Shown here: in pieces, positions 26,893 through 35,697 of the stretch
Layout: every line of letters begins with the position of its first letter
Numbering within the stretch: position 1 is the stretch's first letter
The notes under the pieces: model-generated
The model's database searches: none
The model's input: only the letters and a program-made list of their open reading frames with translations
What the model was told of the DNA's origin: nothing
Program-made: the position numbers and the translations under genes
DNA from: Cyclobacteriaceae bacterium
GTDB lineage: Bacteria > Bacteroidota > Bacteroidia > Cytophagales > Cyclobacteriaceae
DNA: 64,000 nt
Assembly (NCBI GenBank): GCA_023151255.1
Contig: JAKLJG010000007.1
Coordinates: forward strand, 88,293 to 152,292
Direction of reading: 5' to 3'

Positions 26893-28959
26893 TTAAGCAG
26901 GCTTTTTCGGCAAGCGTACTATAAACTCGCTGCCTTTACCGGGCTGTGAATTCAGTTCAATACTGCCATTAAGGCGGTCAACCAGAATTTTCACAATGGC
27001 AAGCCCCAGGCCGTTCGAGCTTTCACCTCCGGTTGGCCGGGCACTCAGTTTTTTAAATTTCTGATAGAGAAATTTTTTATCCTCTTCGCTGAAACCGGGT
27101 CCCTGATCTTTAACCGACAACCTAACGGCATCGCCTTCATCGGCCAATAATACAGTTACGGCAGATTGTGCCGGAGAAAATTTTATAGCATTGGAGAGCA
27201 GGTTGTCAACGATACGCGAAACATAGTCGTAATCGGAGGCGATTTGACCCGCCAAGCCCTCAGCAGTTAACTGAATTGATTTACCGGAGGCAGCCGGGAT
27301 AAAGGCTGCAATTCGGTCGTTAATAAGTTGGTCAAGGTTAAACGAAGTAAAGCCCGGCTCACGGTTTACATCCAGCGAGTTAACATCAAGCAAGTCGGTA
27401 ATCAGATCAAGGCCGGCCCTTGTTGAATCAAGCATCAACCCCAGGTACTTTTTTTGTTCGGAGGTGAGCGAGCCTTTCATTTCAATTAAACTGGCCAGTC
27501 CGCGGATGCGATTTAATGGCGACTTCAGGTCGTGCGCCACAATATTCATCAGGGTATCTTTCTCATGGTTCAAATCAGAGAGCTCGCGGTTATGGCGTGC
27601 CAGTTGCTCATTCTGGCGGATAATTTCCCTGCGCTGTGCTTCAATTTCTGCATTCTGCAACATCAGGCGTTCTGCTGCTTCCTTGCGTTTCTTTGTATTG
27701 CGCCATTGCATAAACACCACCAGGCTTACAAAAAAAACTACAACATAAAGGATTGTATTCTGAAGCCGTTGCTGGCGTATCACAGATTCATTCTGTACGG
27801 CTACTGCTTTTAACTGCTCGTTCTCTCTTTCTTTCTTCTCTATTTCCAGTTGAAACTGCAGTTTCTCAATTTCACGTGCCAGGTCAACACTTACCAGTGA
27901 TTCCTTCAGGATCAGGTACTGGTTGATATACTTTGCAGCCTCCTCTCGCTTGCCGGTTTGTTCATAAATTTTTCCGAGGTAAAAATTAGCATCCCGTTTC
28001 AAATCAAGGTGTACTTCGGATTTTAGCTCAACAACCTGCTTCAGGTAAGGAACGGCATCACTATACTCTTTCAGCTGATAATGGACATTCCCCATCAACA
28101 GGTTGGCACGGGGCATCAGGCGCTGATTTTTATTTTTTACAACCATGGCATAAGCAAGATGCGCCAGGCTGTCGGCCTTTTTGTAATTTCCACTCTTTAC
28201 CAGGAACTCTGCCCATCCCAGCCTGATTTCCGCCAGGCTAATGTGGTCATCAATTCGTTGGGCAATGGAGTCGGCCTGCTCAAAACACCGGTTAGCCTCA
28301 TTTACCCGTTTCAATTCACTATACACCAGGCCCAGTTCTGAAAGGGCCGAAAGCAGGGTTCGGGGTTCGCCCACTTTTTTACGCAGGTTATATGCCTTTA
28401 CTGACATATCCAGCGCTTTTTCAAAATCATTTTGTGATTTATAGATGTTGGAAAGACTGCGGTAAACATAGGCCAGCCCGGCTGGCTCCTGGATCACCTC
28501 AAAAATCTGAAGTGCCTGAATAAGATTTTCGTAAGCCCGCGCATAGTCGCCCTGATCAAAAAACAGACGCCCGAAATTATTATATCCATAAGCAAGCTGT
28601 ACCGAATCGTTTTGCTGTTGGGCCACCTCAATGGCACGGGTATGAAAATCAAATGATGATTTATAGTCGCCCTTATAGGCCTTTGCCAATCCGATAAAAC
28701 TTAACGGCTTGGAAAGTTCCTTTGGTAAATTTAATTCCTGGCCGATTTCATAAGCACGGGTACAGTACCAGATGGTGCTATCCGGATAGGATAACCGGTA
28801 AGCAAAGCCAATATCGTTCAGTATATCAAACTGCTTGCGTTTATCAACGCGCGGCAGCAGGTTGCGCAGGCTGTCAATACGAGAAAATTGCTGACCATAC
28901 GTGGCTTCCAATTGAATAAAAAAGCCCACCAAAACAGCAATCAAGGCCCGAAAAAGCAT
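26893..28959 (-). CDS. TPR-containing sensor histidine kinase
   Basis: A secreted N-terminal region begins with a signal peptide (residues 1-22) and contains about seven tetratricopeptide repeats up to about residue 360. A coiled segment, one transmembrane helix (about 401-418) and a second long coiled coil lead to the kinase. The dimerisation box has His476 in NIVAHDLKSPLNRI. The ATPase domain shows DNLLSNAIKFSP, DQGPGF and NGLGLAIVK. The protein has 688 residues. TPR-type sensors of this plan are common in Bacteroidota and usually pair with a LytTR or NarL-type regulator, but none is adjacent. A strong promoter precedes it. Confidence 0.92.
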   Translation of the reverse strand: MLFRALIAVLVGFFIQLEATYGQQFSRIDSLRNLLPRVDKRKQFDILNDIGFAYRLSYPDSTIWYCTRAYEIGQELNLPKELSKPLSFIGLAKAYKGDYKSSFDFHTRAIEVAQQQNDSVQLAYGYNNFGRLFFDQGDYARAYENLIQALQIFEVIQEPAGLAYVYRSLSNIYKSQNDFEKALDMSVKAYNLRKKVGEPRTLLSALSELGLVYSELKRVNEANRCFEQADSIAQRIDDHISLAEIRLGWAEFLVKSGNYKKADSLAHLAYAMVVKNKNQRLMPRANLLMGNVHYQLKEYSDAVPYLKQVVELKSEVHLDLKRDANFYLGKIYEQTGKREEAAKYINQYLILKESLVSVDLAREIEKLQFQLEIEKKERENEQLKAVAVQNESVIRQQRLQNTILYVVVFFVSLVVFMQWRNTKKRKEAAERLMLQNAEIEAQRREIIRQNEQLARHNRELSDLNHEKDTLMNIVAHDLKSPLNRIRGLASLIEMKGSLTSEQKKYLGLMLDSTRAGLDLITDLLDVNSLDVNREPGFTSFNLDQLINDRIAAFIPAASGKSIQLTAEGLAGQIASDYDYVSRIVDNLLSNAIKFSPAQSAVTVLLADEGDAVRLSVKDQGPGFSEEDKKFLYQKFKKLSARPTGGESSNGLGLAIVKILVDRLNGSIELNSQPGKGSEFIVRLPKKPA

Positions 28960-28979
28960 TACCCGGTAAATTTTACCCG

Positions 28980-29009
28980 CAAAGGTAACGATTACCCTGC
29001 AGCCCGCAA
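28980..29009 (-). promoter_or_regulatory. promoter of the TPR histidine kinase gene
   Basis: On the minus strand, TTG (29007-29009) is followed after exactly 19 bases by TACCTTTG (28980-28987). This is the best full match to the Bacteroidota promoter in the window. It leaves a leader of about 20 bases before the ATG at 28959. Confidence 0.7.
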
Positions 29010-29030
29010 TTTTATTGAATGATCAGCGTG

Positions 29031-30257
29031 TTAATCCGATTCAACAAAATCCAGATCCTTACCAAAGGTTTCACTCAGAAAGGCAAGTGAAACCAACGCA
29101 ATGATAATAGTAGCTATACCAACCATGAAGGCACCCGAAATAATACCGTACGAATCACGCAGAAACTTAAAGGCAATGGTTAACGGCACAACCGTGCCGC
29201 GGATAAAATTCGGGACCGAGGTGGCCACCGTTGATCGAAGGTTGGTGCCAAACTGTTCGGCAGCAATGGTAACAAACAGCGCCCAGTAGCCAACACCGAA
29301 CCCAAGGAAGAAACAGGTAAGATAAAAGAACGAGGTTGATTTTACCGGTGCAGCCAGGTATAACAAAATAAAAGCCAGCGTGAGTAAAATATAAACCCGT
29401 ACAATACGCTTGCGTGATCGAAACCACTGACTGAACAGTCCGCTGCTTAAGTCACCAGCCACCAGGCCCAGGTAACTGAACATCACGGCATCTCCGGCCA
29501 CAATGGGTCCGGGTATGCCCAAGTGGGCCGAAAATTCCGGAGAGAATGTTATCAGGATGCCAATGGTAAACCAAATGGGCAATCCGATAAGGATGCAGTT
29601 TACAAACCGTTTAAACCGGTCTGTATTCGTAAATAATTGCAGGAAGTTTCCGCGCTCAACAGTTTTTTCTTTCAGTTGCATAAACATGCCGGACTCAAAC
29701 ACACTGATGCGTGTAATCAGCAACAGCAAGCCCAATCCTCCGCCAATAAAATACGATACCTGCCAGTCAAACTGCTTGGCAATAAAGTTGGCCATAACGG
29801 CTCCCAGTAAACCCACGCTGGCCACCAGTGTTGTACCGTATCCCCTCAATCGGGTAGGCAGCACTTCCGAAACTAATGTGATGCCCGCACCCAATTCACC
29901 GGCCAAACCAATACCGGCAATAAACCGCAGCCAGGCATATTGCTCCACCGTGGAAACAAAACCATTGGCAATGTTAGCCAGCGAATACAACAGAATGGAC
30001 CCGAACAACACCGACAGCCGCCCCTTCTTATCGCCCATAATACCCCATAGGATGCCACCAACCAACAGGCCGGTCATCTGCACACGCAAGAGAAATTCTC
30101 CCTGATCAAACTGCTCGGCCTGTGGCACACCCAGTGCAGCCAGGCTGGGGATGCGCACAATGCTGAACAGCAGCAAGTCGTAGATGTCAACAAAATAGCC
30201 AAGGGCCGCTACAATAACCGGAATGCTAAAGAGCTTTCGAAGATCGCCTGGTTGCAT
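29031..30257 (-). CDS. major facilitator superfamily transporter
   Basis: The 408-residue protein has about 12 hydrophobic helices in two halves. The MFS loop motif between helices 2 and 3 reads GIMGDKKGRLS, and the helix-5 region has GAGITLVSEVLPTRLRG, a metabolite/H+ symporter-like (sugar porter or shikimate/aromatic-acid type) sequence. An N-terminal aspartate pair in GYFVDIYDLLLF recalls the AAHS and MHS branches, which carry organic acids. The substrate is not readable. The divergent BNR-repeat gene starts 144 bases away. Confidence 0.88.
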   Translation of the reverse strand: MQPGDLRKLFSIPVIVAALGYFVDIYDLLLFSIVRIPSLAALGVPQAEQFDQGEFLLRVQMTGLLVGGILWGIMGDKKGRLSVLFGSILLYSLANIANGFVSTVEQYAWLRFIAGIGLAGELGAGITLVSEVLPTRLRGYGTTLVASVGLLGAVMANFIAKQFDWQVSYFIGGGLGLLLLITRISVFESGMFMQLKEKTVERGNFLQLFTNTDRFKRFVNCILIGLPIWFTIGILITFSPEFSAHLGIPGPIVAGDAVMFSYLGLVAGDLSSGLFSQWFRSRKRIVRVYILLTLAFILLYLAAPVKSTSFFYLTCFFLGFGVGYWALFVTIAAEQFGTNLRSTVATSVPNFIRGTVVPLTIAFKFLRDSYGIISGAFMVGIATIIIALVSLAFLSETFGKDLDFVESD

Positions 30258-30401
30258 AGGTAAAATTTCCCTGAAAATAGAGGTCTTTCGCCAAACTCAA
30301 AATTTCAACCGGGCAAATACAAAAGCTTTATTCGCCATTGATAGAAAAGTTCAAGGTCAATTGATAACTTAACCCTAATCTCACATCCAAAATCAACACC
30401 T

Positions 30402-33400
30402 ATGAAAAAGTATTACCTGCTTATTGTATGCCTGCTGGCCTTGTGGCCGCACCTGTACGCACAAAAGAAACCGGCAGCCTCACCGGCAACTGTATCGTAC
30501 GACCAGAAACTCTATCAGGCGCTGGAATGGCGCAGCATCGGTCCCTACCGGGGTGGCCGGTCCGCAGCCGTAACCGGAGTGCCCGGGAAACCAAACCTGT
30601 TTTATTTCGGGGCCACCGGTGGCGGTGTTTGGCGTACCACTGATGCCGGTAACACCTGGGAGAACATCTCGGATGGCTTCTTTGGCGGCTCTATTGGCGC
30701 GGTGGCCGTTAGTGAATACGACAACAACGTAATATACGTGGGCGGAGGCGAAAAAACCGTGCGTGGTAACGTATCGTATGGTTATGGTATGTGGAAATCG
30801 GTGGATGCCGGTAAAACATGGACACAGATTGGATTAAAAGATTCGCGGCACATACCCCGCGTACGCATCCATCCGAAAAATCCTGACGTTGTTTATGCTG
30901 CAGTACTCGGTGATTTGTTCAAATCATCGGAAGAACGTGGCGTTTATAAATCTGTTGATGGCGGCAAAACCTGGAAGCGCACCTTGTTTGCCAATGCCGA
31001 TGCCGGGGCGGTTGACCTGTGCTTCGATCCAAATAATCCGCGTGTGATGTACGCCTCCACCTGGCGTATCCGAAGAACTCCTTACAGCCTTGAAAGTGGT
31101 GGTGAAGGCTCAGCCATGTGGAAGAGTACCGATGGCGGAGATACCTGGACGAACATCACACAAAGTGAGGGCTTACCCAAAGGCACCTGGGGTATTGTCG
31201 GCATCAGTGTATCACCAGTAAACTCCAACCGGGTTTATGCCATCATTGAAAATGAAAATGGCGGTGTTTACCGAAGCGATGATGCCGGTAAAACCTGGCG
31301 CAAAATGAATGACGACCGTAACCTGCGCCAACGAGCCTGGTATTATACCCGCATTTATGCCGATCCAAAAGACCAGGATATGGTGTATGTAGTTAACGTA
31401 TCGTACCACCGCTCCAAAGATGGCGGCCGGACATTCCAGGCGTTTAACGCTCCCCATGGCGACCACCACGATTTGTGGATTGCACCCGAAGACAATCAAC
31501 GCATGATTATTGCCGATGATGGCGGTGCCCAGGTAAGTTTTGACGGGGGTGAAAACTGGACTACCTACATGAACCAGCCTACGGCCCAGTTCTATCGGGT
31601 AACCACCGACAACGCTTTCCCCTATCGCATTTACGGAGCCCAGCAGGATAATACAACCGTTCGGATTTATCACCGTACCGATGGATTTGCCATCACCGAA
31701 AGCGATTGGGAAGTAACAGCAGGAAGTGAAAGCGGCCACCTGGCGCCCGATCCGACTGATCTTGATGTTGTTTATGGCGGAAACTATGGCGGGTTGCTTG
31801 AAATGGAAAACCACCGAACCAAAGAAAGCCGCGCTGTTAACGTGTGGCCTAACAACCCGATGGGTCACGGAGCCGAAGATATGAAGTACCGCTTCCAATG
31901 GAACTTCCCGATCTTCTTCTCACCGCACAACCCCAAAAAACTGTATACCACTTCTAACCACGTGCACGTAACCTATAATGGCGGACAATCGTGGGAAACC
32001 ATCAGCCCAGACCTGACACGGAACGATAAATCAAAACTTGGCCCTTCGGGCGGGCCCATTACCAAAGACAACACCAGCGTAGAATATTACTGTACCATCT
32101 TCGCTGCAGGTGAGTCGCCCTATGAAAAAGATTTTATCGTTACCGGTTCGGATGACGGCCTTATTCATGTAACTATTGATGGCGGAAAAGAGTGGAAAAA
32201 TGTAACACCCAAAGACATGCCCGAATGGATGATGATTAACAGCGTGGAGTTTGATGCCCACCAGAAAGGCGGCATTTACATTGCCGGTACCCGCTACAAA
32301 CTTGGCGACTATCAACCCTACCTGTATAAATCGAAAGACTACGGCAAAACCTGGACAAAGATTACAGCAGGCATTGACCCCGGCCACTTTACCCGTGTAC
32401 TGCGCGCTGACCCTAAACGAAAAGGCTTGCTTTATGCCGGAACCGAATCAGGAATGTACATCTCCTTTGATGATGGCGCCAGCTGGAAGTCTTTCCAACT
32501 CAATCTGCCCATTGTGCCGATTACTGACCTGACAATTAAAAACGACAACCTTATTGCCGCTACACAGGGACGAAGTTTCTGGCTGATTGATGATTTGACC
32601 CCCCTTCATCAGCTATCTGATCAGGTGGCGGCTGCCGATTCGTACCTGTTTAAGCCTATGCCGAGTTACCGCATGGGGCCCGCCTTTAGTTTCGGCCGTG
32701 CACCCAGAACGGCCGGCCAAAATCATCCCGGTGGAGTTATGGTGCATTACTACCTGAGGGATACCACCAAGATGCAGGTGAGCCTGGAGTTTTTAGAAGC
32801 AAATGGCAAACTGATTAAGAAATTTTCAACCAAGCCCGACCTGAAAGCCAAAGAAGAAAAATTAACGGTGAAGCAGCCGGGTATGAACCGCTTTAACTGG
32901 AACATGCGGTATCCAAATGCCGAATCGTTTGATGGCATGATCCTTTGGGCCGCTTCACTTAACGGCCCGCGTGCCCTGCCCGGTACCTATAAAGTGCGGT
33001 TAACGGTTAATGGTAAATCGATGGAATCAGATTTTGAAATCCTGAAAGATCCGCGTTCTACCGCTACCGATGCTGACCTGAAAGCCCAGTTTGATTTTGT
33101 ACAGGAGATATTGGCCAAAGTAAGCGAAACCCACGTGGCCATTAAGAAGATACGGCAAGCCCGCGAGCAGATTAACCGTGCCATCGACCCGATTAAAGAC
33201 CAGAAAGAAGCCATGAAGGATGTGCTTGACAAAGCCAAGGCCATTCAGGATAACATGAAAGCCATTGAGGAAACGCTGTATCAAACCAAAAATCGCAGCG
33301 GACAGGACCCGCTCAACTTCCCAATACGGCTGAATAACAAGCTGGCGCATTTAAACTCGCTGGCCGGTAACGGCAATAGCCGACCGACCGACCAGATGGT

Positions 33401-33536
33401 AGAGTTTAAAAAGGAAATTACAGCCGAGATCGATAAACACCTGAATGCCCTGAACAAAATCTTTAAAGAAGATTTACCGGCATTCAATTCATTGGTTAAA
33501 CAGAAAAATATCGATGCGGTGATACTTAAAGATTAA
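30402..33536 (+). CDS. secreted BNR/sortilin-type beta-propeller protein
   Basis: A signal peptide (residues 1-20, ending LYAQKK) leads into a very large propeller region. Repeated Asp-box signatures of the type S-x-D-x-G-x-T-W recur many times, for example TTDAGNTW, SVDAGKTW, SVDGGKTW, STDGGDTW and SDDAGKTW. This is the VPS10/sortilin or glycosyl-hydrolase BNR pattern. After about residue 750 comes a beta-rich domain with GTYKVRLTVNGKS, and then a helical C-terminal region of about 200 residues. There is no type IX sorting domain at the end. Such proteins are often annotated as glycosyl hydrolases, but catalytic residues are not evident and a binding or assembly role is equally possible. The length is 1044 residues. 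Confidence 0.85.
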   Translation: MKKYYLLIVCLLALWPHLYAQKKPAASPATVSYDQKLYQALEWRSIGPYRGGRSAAVTGVPGKPNLFYFGATGGGVWRTTDAGNTWENISDGFFGGSIGAVAVSEYDNNVIYVGGGEKTVRGNVSYGYGMWKSVDAGKTWTQIGLKDSRHIPRVRIHPKNPDVVYAAVLGDLFKSSEERGVYKSVDGGKTWKRTLFANADAGAVDLCFDPNNPRVMYASTWRIRRTPYSLESGGEGSAMWKSTDGGDTWTNITQSEGLPKGTWGIVGISVSPVNSNRVYAIIENENGGVYRSDDAGKTWRKMNDDRNLRQRAWYYTRIYADPKDQDMVYVVNVSYHRSKDGGRTFQAFNAPHGDHHDLWIAPEDNQRMIIADDGGAQVSFDGGENWTTYMNQPTAQFYRVTTDNAFPYRIYGAQQDNTTVRIYHRTDGFAITESDWEVTAGSESGHLAPDPTDLDVVYGGNYGGLLEMENHRTKESRAVNVWPNNPMGHGAEDMKYRFQWNFPIFFSPHNPKKLYTTSNHVHVTYNGGQSWETISPDLTRNDKSKLGPSGGPITKDNTSVEYYCTIFAAGESPYEKDFIVTGSDDGLIHVTIDGGKEWKNVTPKDMPEWMMINSVEFDAHQKGGIYIAGTRYKLGDYQPYLYKSKDYGKTWTKITAGIDPGHFTRVLRADPKRKGLLYAGTESGMYISFDDGASWKSFQLNLPIVPITDLTIKNDNLIAATQGRSFWLIDDLTPLHQLSDQVAAADSYLFKPMPSYRMGPAFSFGRAPRTAGQNHPGGVMVHYYLRDTTKMQVSLEFLEANGKLIKKFSTKPDLKAKEEKLTVKQPGMNRFNWNMRYPNAESFDGMILWAASLNGPRALPGTYKVRLTVNGKSMESDFEILKDPRSTATDADLKAQFDFVQEILAKVSETHVAIKKIRQAREQINRAIDPIKDQKEAMKDVLDKAKAIQDNMKAIEETLYQTKNRSGQDPLNFPIRLNNKLAHLNSLAGNGNSRPTDQMVEFKKEITAEIDKHLNALNKIFKEDLPAFNSLVKQKNIDAVILKD

Positions 33537-33559
33537 CAGAAGAGCCCTGTTGAATTACT

Positions 33560-33589
33560 AAAGCCCGGTATAAACCGGGCTTTATTTTT
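33560..33589 (+). terminator. rho-independent terminator after the BNR-repeat gene
   Basis: Ten-base arms AAAGCCCGGT (33560-33569) and ACCGGGCTTT (33574-33583) with an ATAA loop are followed by a T-rich run. It stops the plus-strand gene that ends at 33536 and touches the stop codon of the small minus-strand gene. Confidence 0.85.
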
Positions 33590-33764
33590 ATAGCTTGATG
33601 ATCTTGCGGCTAACCAAGTACCACGCCAATGGCCCCAGCAGGGGGAATACAAGGATAATCACAATCCACAGCAGCCGTTTTTCCATTGACGCTTCCTGTT
33701 TCCACACATCCAGGATGGCAAGTACATCAATAACGATGATGAGTACATAAAATAATCGGCTCAT
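33588..33764 (-). CDS. 58-residue PLDc_N-like membrane protein
   Basis: This short gene runs from an ATG at 33764 to a TAA at 33588-33590. The product has two hydrophobic helices: an opening segment MSRLFYVLIIVIDVLAILDVW and a second, LLWIVIILVFPLLGPLAWYL. A charged turn (KQEASMEKR) separates them. The second helix followed by SRKIIK is the pattern of the phospholipase-D/cardiolipin-synthase N-terminal domain (PLDc_N), which occurs as a stand-alone protein in many Bacteroidota. The gene starts six bases after the stop of the OmpA-type lipoprotein gene and is probably translated from the same message. The role is unknown. Confidence 0.8.
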   Translation of the reverse strand: MSRLFYVLIIVIDVLAILDVWKQEASMEKRLLWIVIILVFPLLGPLAWYLVSRKIIKL

Positions 33765-33770
33765 AAAAAT

Positions 33771-34721
33771 TTAGTTGGTTTCGAGTATCCTGAATAATTC
33801 GTCCAGGTTGGGGGTAATAATAATTTCCGTCCGCCTGTTCTTCTGTTTATTTTGAGGGGTATCGTTAGCCGCCAGCGGAGTAAACTCACCCCTGCCTGCA
33901 GCCGTAATTTGTTTTGGCGAAACACCTGCTTTGGTAAGAATTTTTGTTATTGCTGTAGCGCGCATCACGCTTAAATCCCAGTTATCCTGCATGTACTGCG
34001 ATTTTCGTGAAATGGGAACGTTATCAGTGTGGCCTTCAACCATAATGTTTATATCGCGCTGATCTTTAACAGCTTTTGCCAGTTGCTGCAAGGCGGTAAC
34101 CCCTTTGGCATCCACTTCAGTGCTACCCGAAGCAAACAGCAGTTGCTCGGCCAGCGAAACATATACCTTGCCGTTTTTTACATTAACGGTTAAATCGTTT
34201 TCTTTAAAATTAAGTAGTGCATTAGAAATTTTGTTCTTCAAATCATTAACCGCTTTATCTTTCGCAGCCAGCACCGCTTCAAGTTCACGCACTTTCTTTT
34301 CGCGTTCCGAAAGGCTGGTACTCAGCGAGTCGTTCATCCTGCGGGTCCGTTCCAGGCTGTTTTGTATAGCCAGCAGTTGCTCCTGCTGCTGGGCCATATC
34401 GCGGTTCAGCTTGCCGCTGCTGGTAAGCAGGTTTTTGTAATAGGCGTTCAGTTTATCGTACTCCTGGTTTAACTCGGCCAACCTGGCCGTTTTCGATTTT
34501 AGATCAGCACCCAGGCTTGAGGTATCAGCAACCAGGCTTTTCACTTTTTCATCCAGGGCTGCCAATTCCTGGTTAGCTTTTTCGAGTTGCTGGTTACGTT
34601 CGGCCAGATCGGCTTCCAGTTTAACCTTTTGTGCCAGCATATCGTCATACTTTTTCTTGGTAACTACACAGGAAGACAACAAAAAAGGTAAAGCAAGTAA
34701 TAATGTGTTGGTACGAATCAT
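33771..34721 (-). CDS. OmpA-family peptidoglycan-associated lipoprotein with coiled coil
   Basis: The start is the ATG at 34721 (MIRTNTLLLALPFLLSSC), because it gives a proper lipoprotein signal with Cys18. The longer frame would bury that signal. Residues 22-190 form a long heptad-rich coiled coil (LEADLAERNQQLEKANQEL and similar). The C-terminal OmpA/MotB domain carries FASGSTEVD, MVEGHTDNVPI and NRRTEIIITP, which bind diaminopimelate in peptidoglycan. The protein should hang from the outer membrane and reach the cell wall. A divergent SDR gene lies about 100 bases upstream and the small membrane protein follows. Confidence 0.9.
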   Translation of the reverse strand: MIRTNTLLLALPFLLSSCVVTKKKYDDMLAQKVKLEADLAERNQQLEKANQELAALDEKVKSLVADTSSLGADLKSKTARLAELNQEYDKLNAYYKNLLTSSGKLNRDMAQQQEQLLAIQNSLERTRRMNDSLSTSLSEREKKVRELEAVLAAKDKAVNDLKNKISNALLNFKENDLTVNVKNGKVYVSLAEQLLFASGSTEVDAKGVTALQQLAKAVKDQRDINIMVEGHTDNVPISRKSQYMQDNWDLSVMRATAITKILTKAGVSPKQITAAGRGEFTPLAANDTPQNKQKNRRTEIIITPNLDELFRILETN

Positions 34722-34825
34722 AAGTTTAAAAAATGGTTTGGTAAATATCGGCAGAAACATCGGAAATAAAAGAGGAAGTCAGGGCCAACCTGATACAGAT
34801 TCTGCTATCTTAAAGCAAAACTTTA

Positions 34826-35695
34826 ATGCTTATGGAAGGAATGCTCAAACCCGGCTCGCTTAAAAATAAAACCATCATCATTACCGGTGGCGGTACCGGT
34901 CTGGGCCGCTCCATGGGTAAATACATGCTTGAACTTGGCGCCAATCTGGTTATTACAAGCCGTAAAACCGAAGTAATCACTAAAGCGGCTACTGAATTAA
35001 TGAAAGAAACGGGCGGTAACGCTTTGGCGGTGGCTTGCGATGTTCGGAAGTACGATGAGATTGAAAATGTACTAAAACAGGCCGAAACGTCTTTCGGGCA
35101 GATTCATGGTGTGCTGAACAACGCAGCCGGAAATTTTATCAGTCCTACCGAACGGTTGTCGCACCGGGCGTTTGATATTGTTGTGGATATTGTTTTAAAA
35201 GGAACCTATTACACTACCCTGGCTGCTGGCAAAAACTGGATTGCCAAGAAACAACCGGGGGTATTTCTGAACATTGTTACAACATACGCCTGGACGGGCT
35301 CCGGTTATGTTGTCCCATCGGCTTGCGGTAAAGCGGGTGTGCTGGCGCTGACCCGTTCATTGGCGGTAGAGTGGGCTAAATACAACATCCGGAGTAACGC
35401 CATTGCACCCGGTCCCTTTCCTACCGAAGGGGCCTGGAGCCGGCTGCTTCCGGGCGATTTGGTAAAGAAATTTGATCCGGCAGCACGCATTCCACTCAAG
35501 CGCGTTGGTGAACACCAGGAACTGGCCAACCTGGCGGCCTACCTGATGTCGGACTATTCTGCTTACATCAATGGCGAAGTAATCACCATAGATGGTGGCG
35601 AGTGGCTGCGCAACGGAGGGGAATTCAGCCACCTGGAAGCTATACCCGAAACAATGTGGGATGAACTGGAGCGTATGAGAGGAGGTGGTAAATAA
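34826..35695 (+). CDS. SDR resembling 2,4-dienoyl-CoA reductase (NADPH)
   Basis: The cofactor motif is TGGGTGLG at 20-27. Instead of the standard Y-x3-K pair the protein has SGYVVPSACGKAGV with Ser165 and Lys169, followed by AVEWAKYNIRSNAIAPGPFPTEGAWSRL. That stretch closely follows mitochondrial-type 2,4-dienoyl-CoA reductases, where a serine and lysine, with a separate tyrosine, form the active site. The enzyme would remove double bonds during beta-oxidation of unsaturated fatty acids. Three in-frame ATG codons (34826, 34832 and 34841) are possible starts, and I keep the first. It converges on the large propeller gene with two bases between stops. Confidence 0.85.
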   Translation: MLMEGMLKPGSLKNKTIIITGGGTGLGRSMGKYMLELGANLVITSRKTEVITKAATELMKETGGNALAVACDVRKYDEIENVLKQAETSFGQIHGVLNNAAGNFISPTERLSHRAFDIVVDIVLKGTYYTTLAAGKNWIAKKQPGVFLNIVTTYAWTGSGYVVPSACGKAGVLALTRSLAVEWAKYNIRSNAIAPGPFPTEGAWSRLLPGDLVKKFDPAARIPLKRVGEHQELANLAAYLMSDYSAYINGEVITIDGGEWLRNGGEFSHLEAIPETMWDELERMRGGGK

Positions 35696-35697
35696 AA

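Noticed and set aside
31212..31898. 228-codon frame opposite the BNR-repeat gene
   Set aside because: Antisense to a long well-supported gene; the repeating Asp-box DNA produces open antisense frames. The protein has no recognisable domain.
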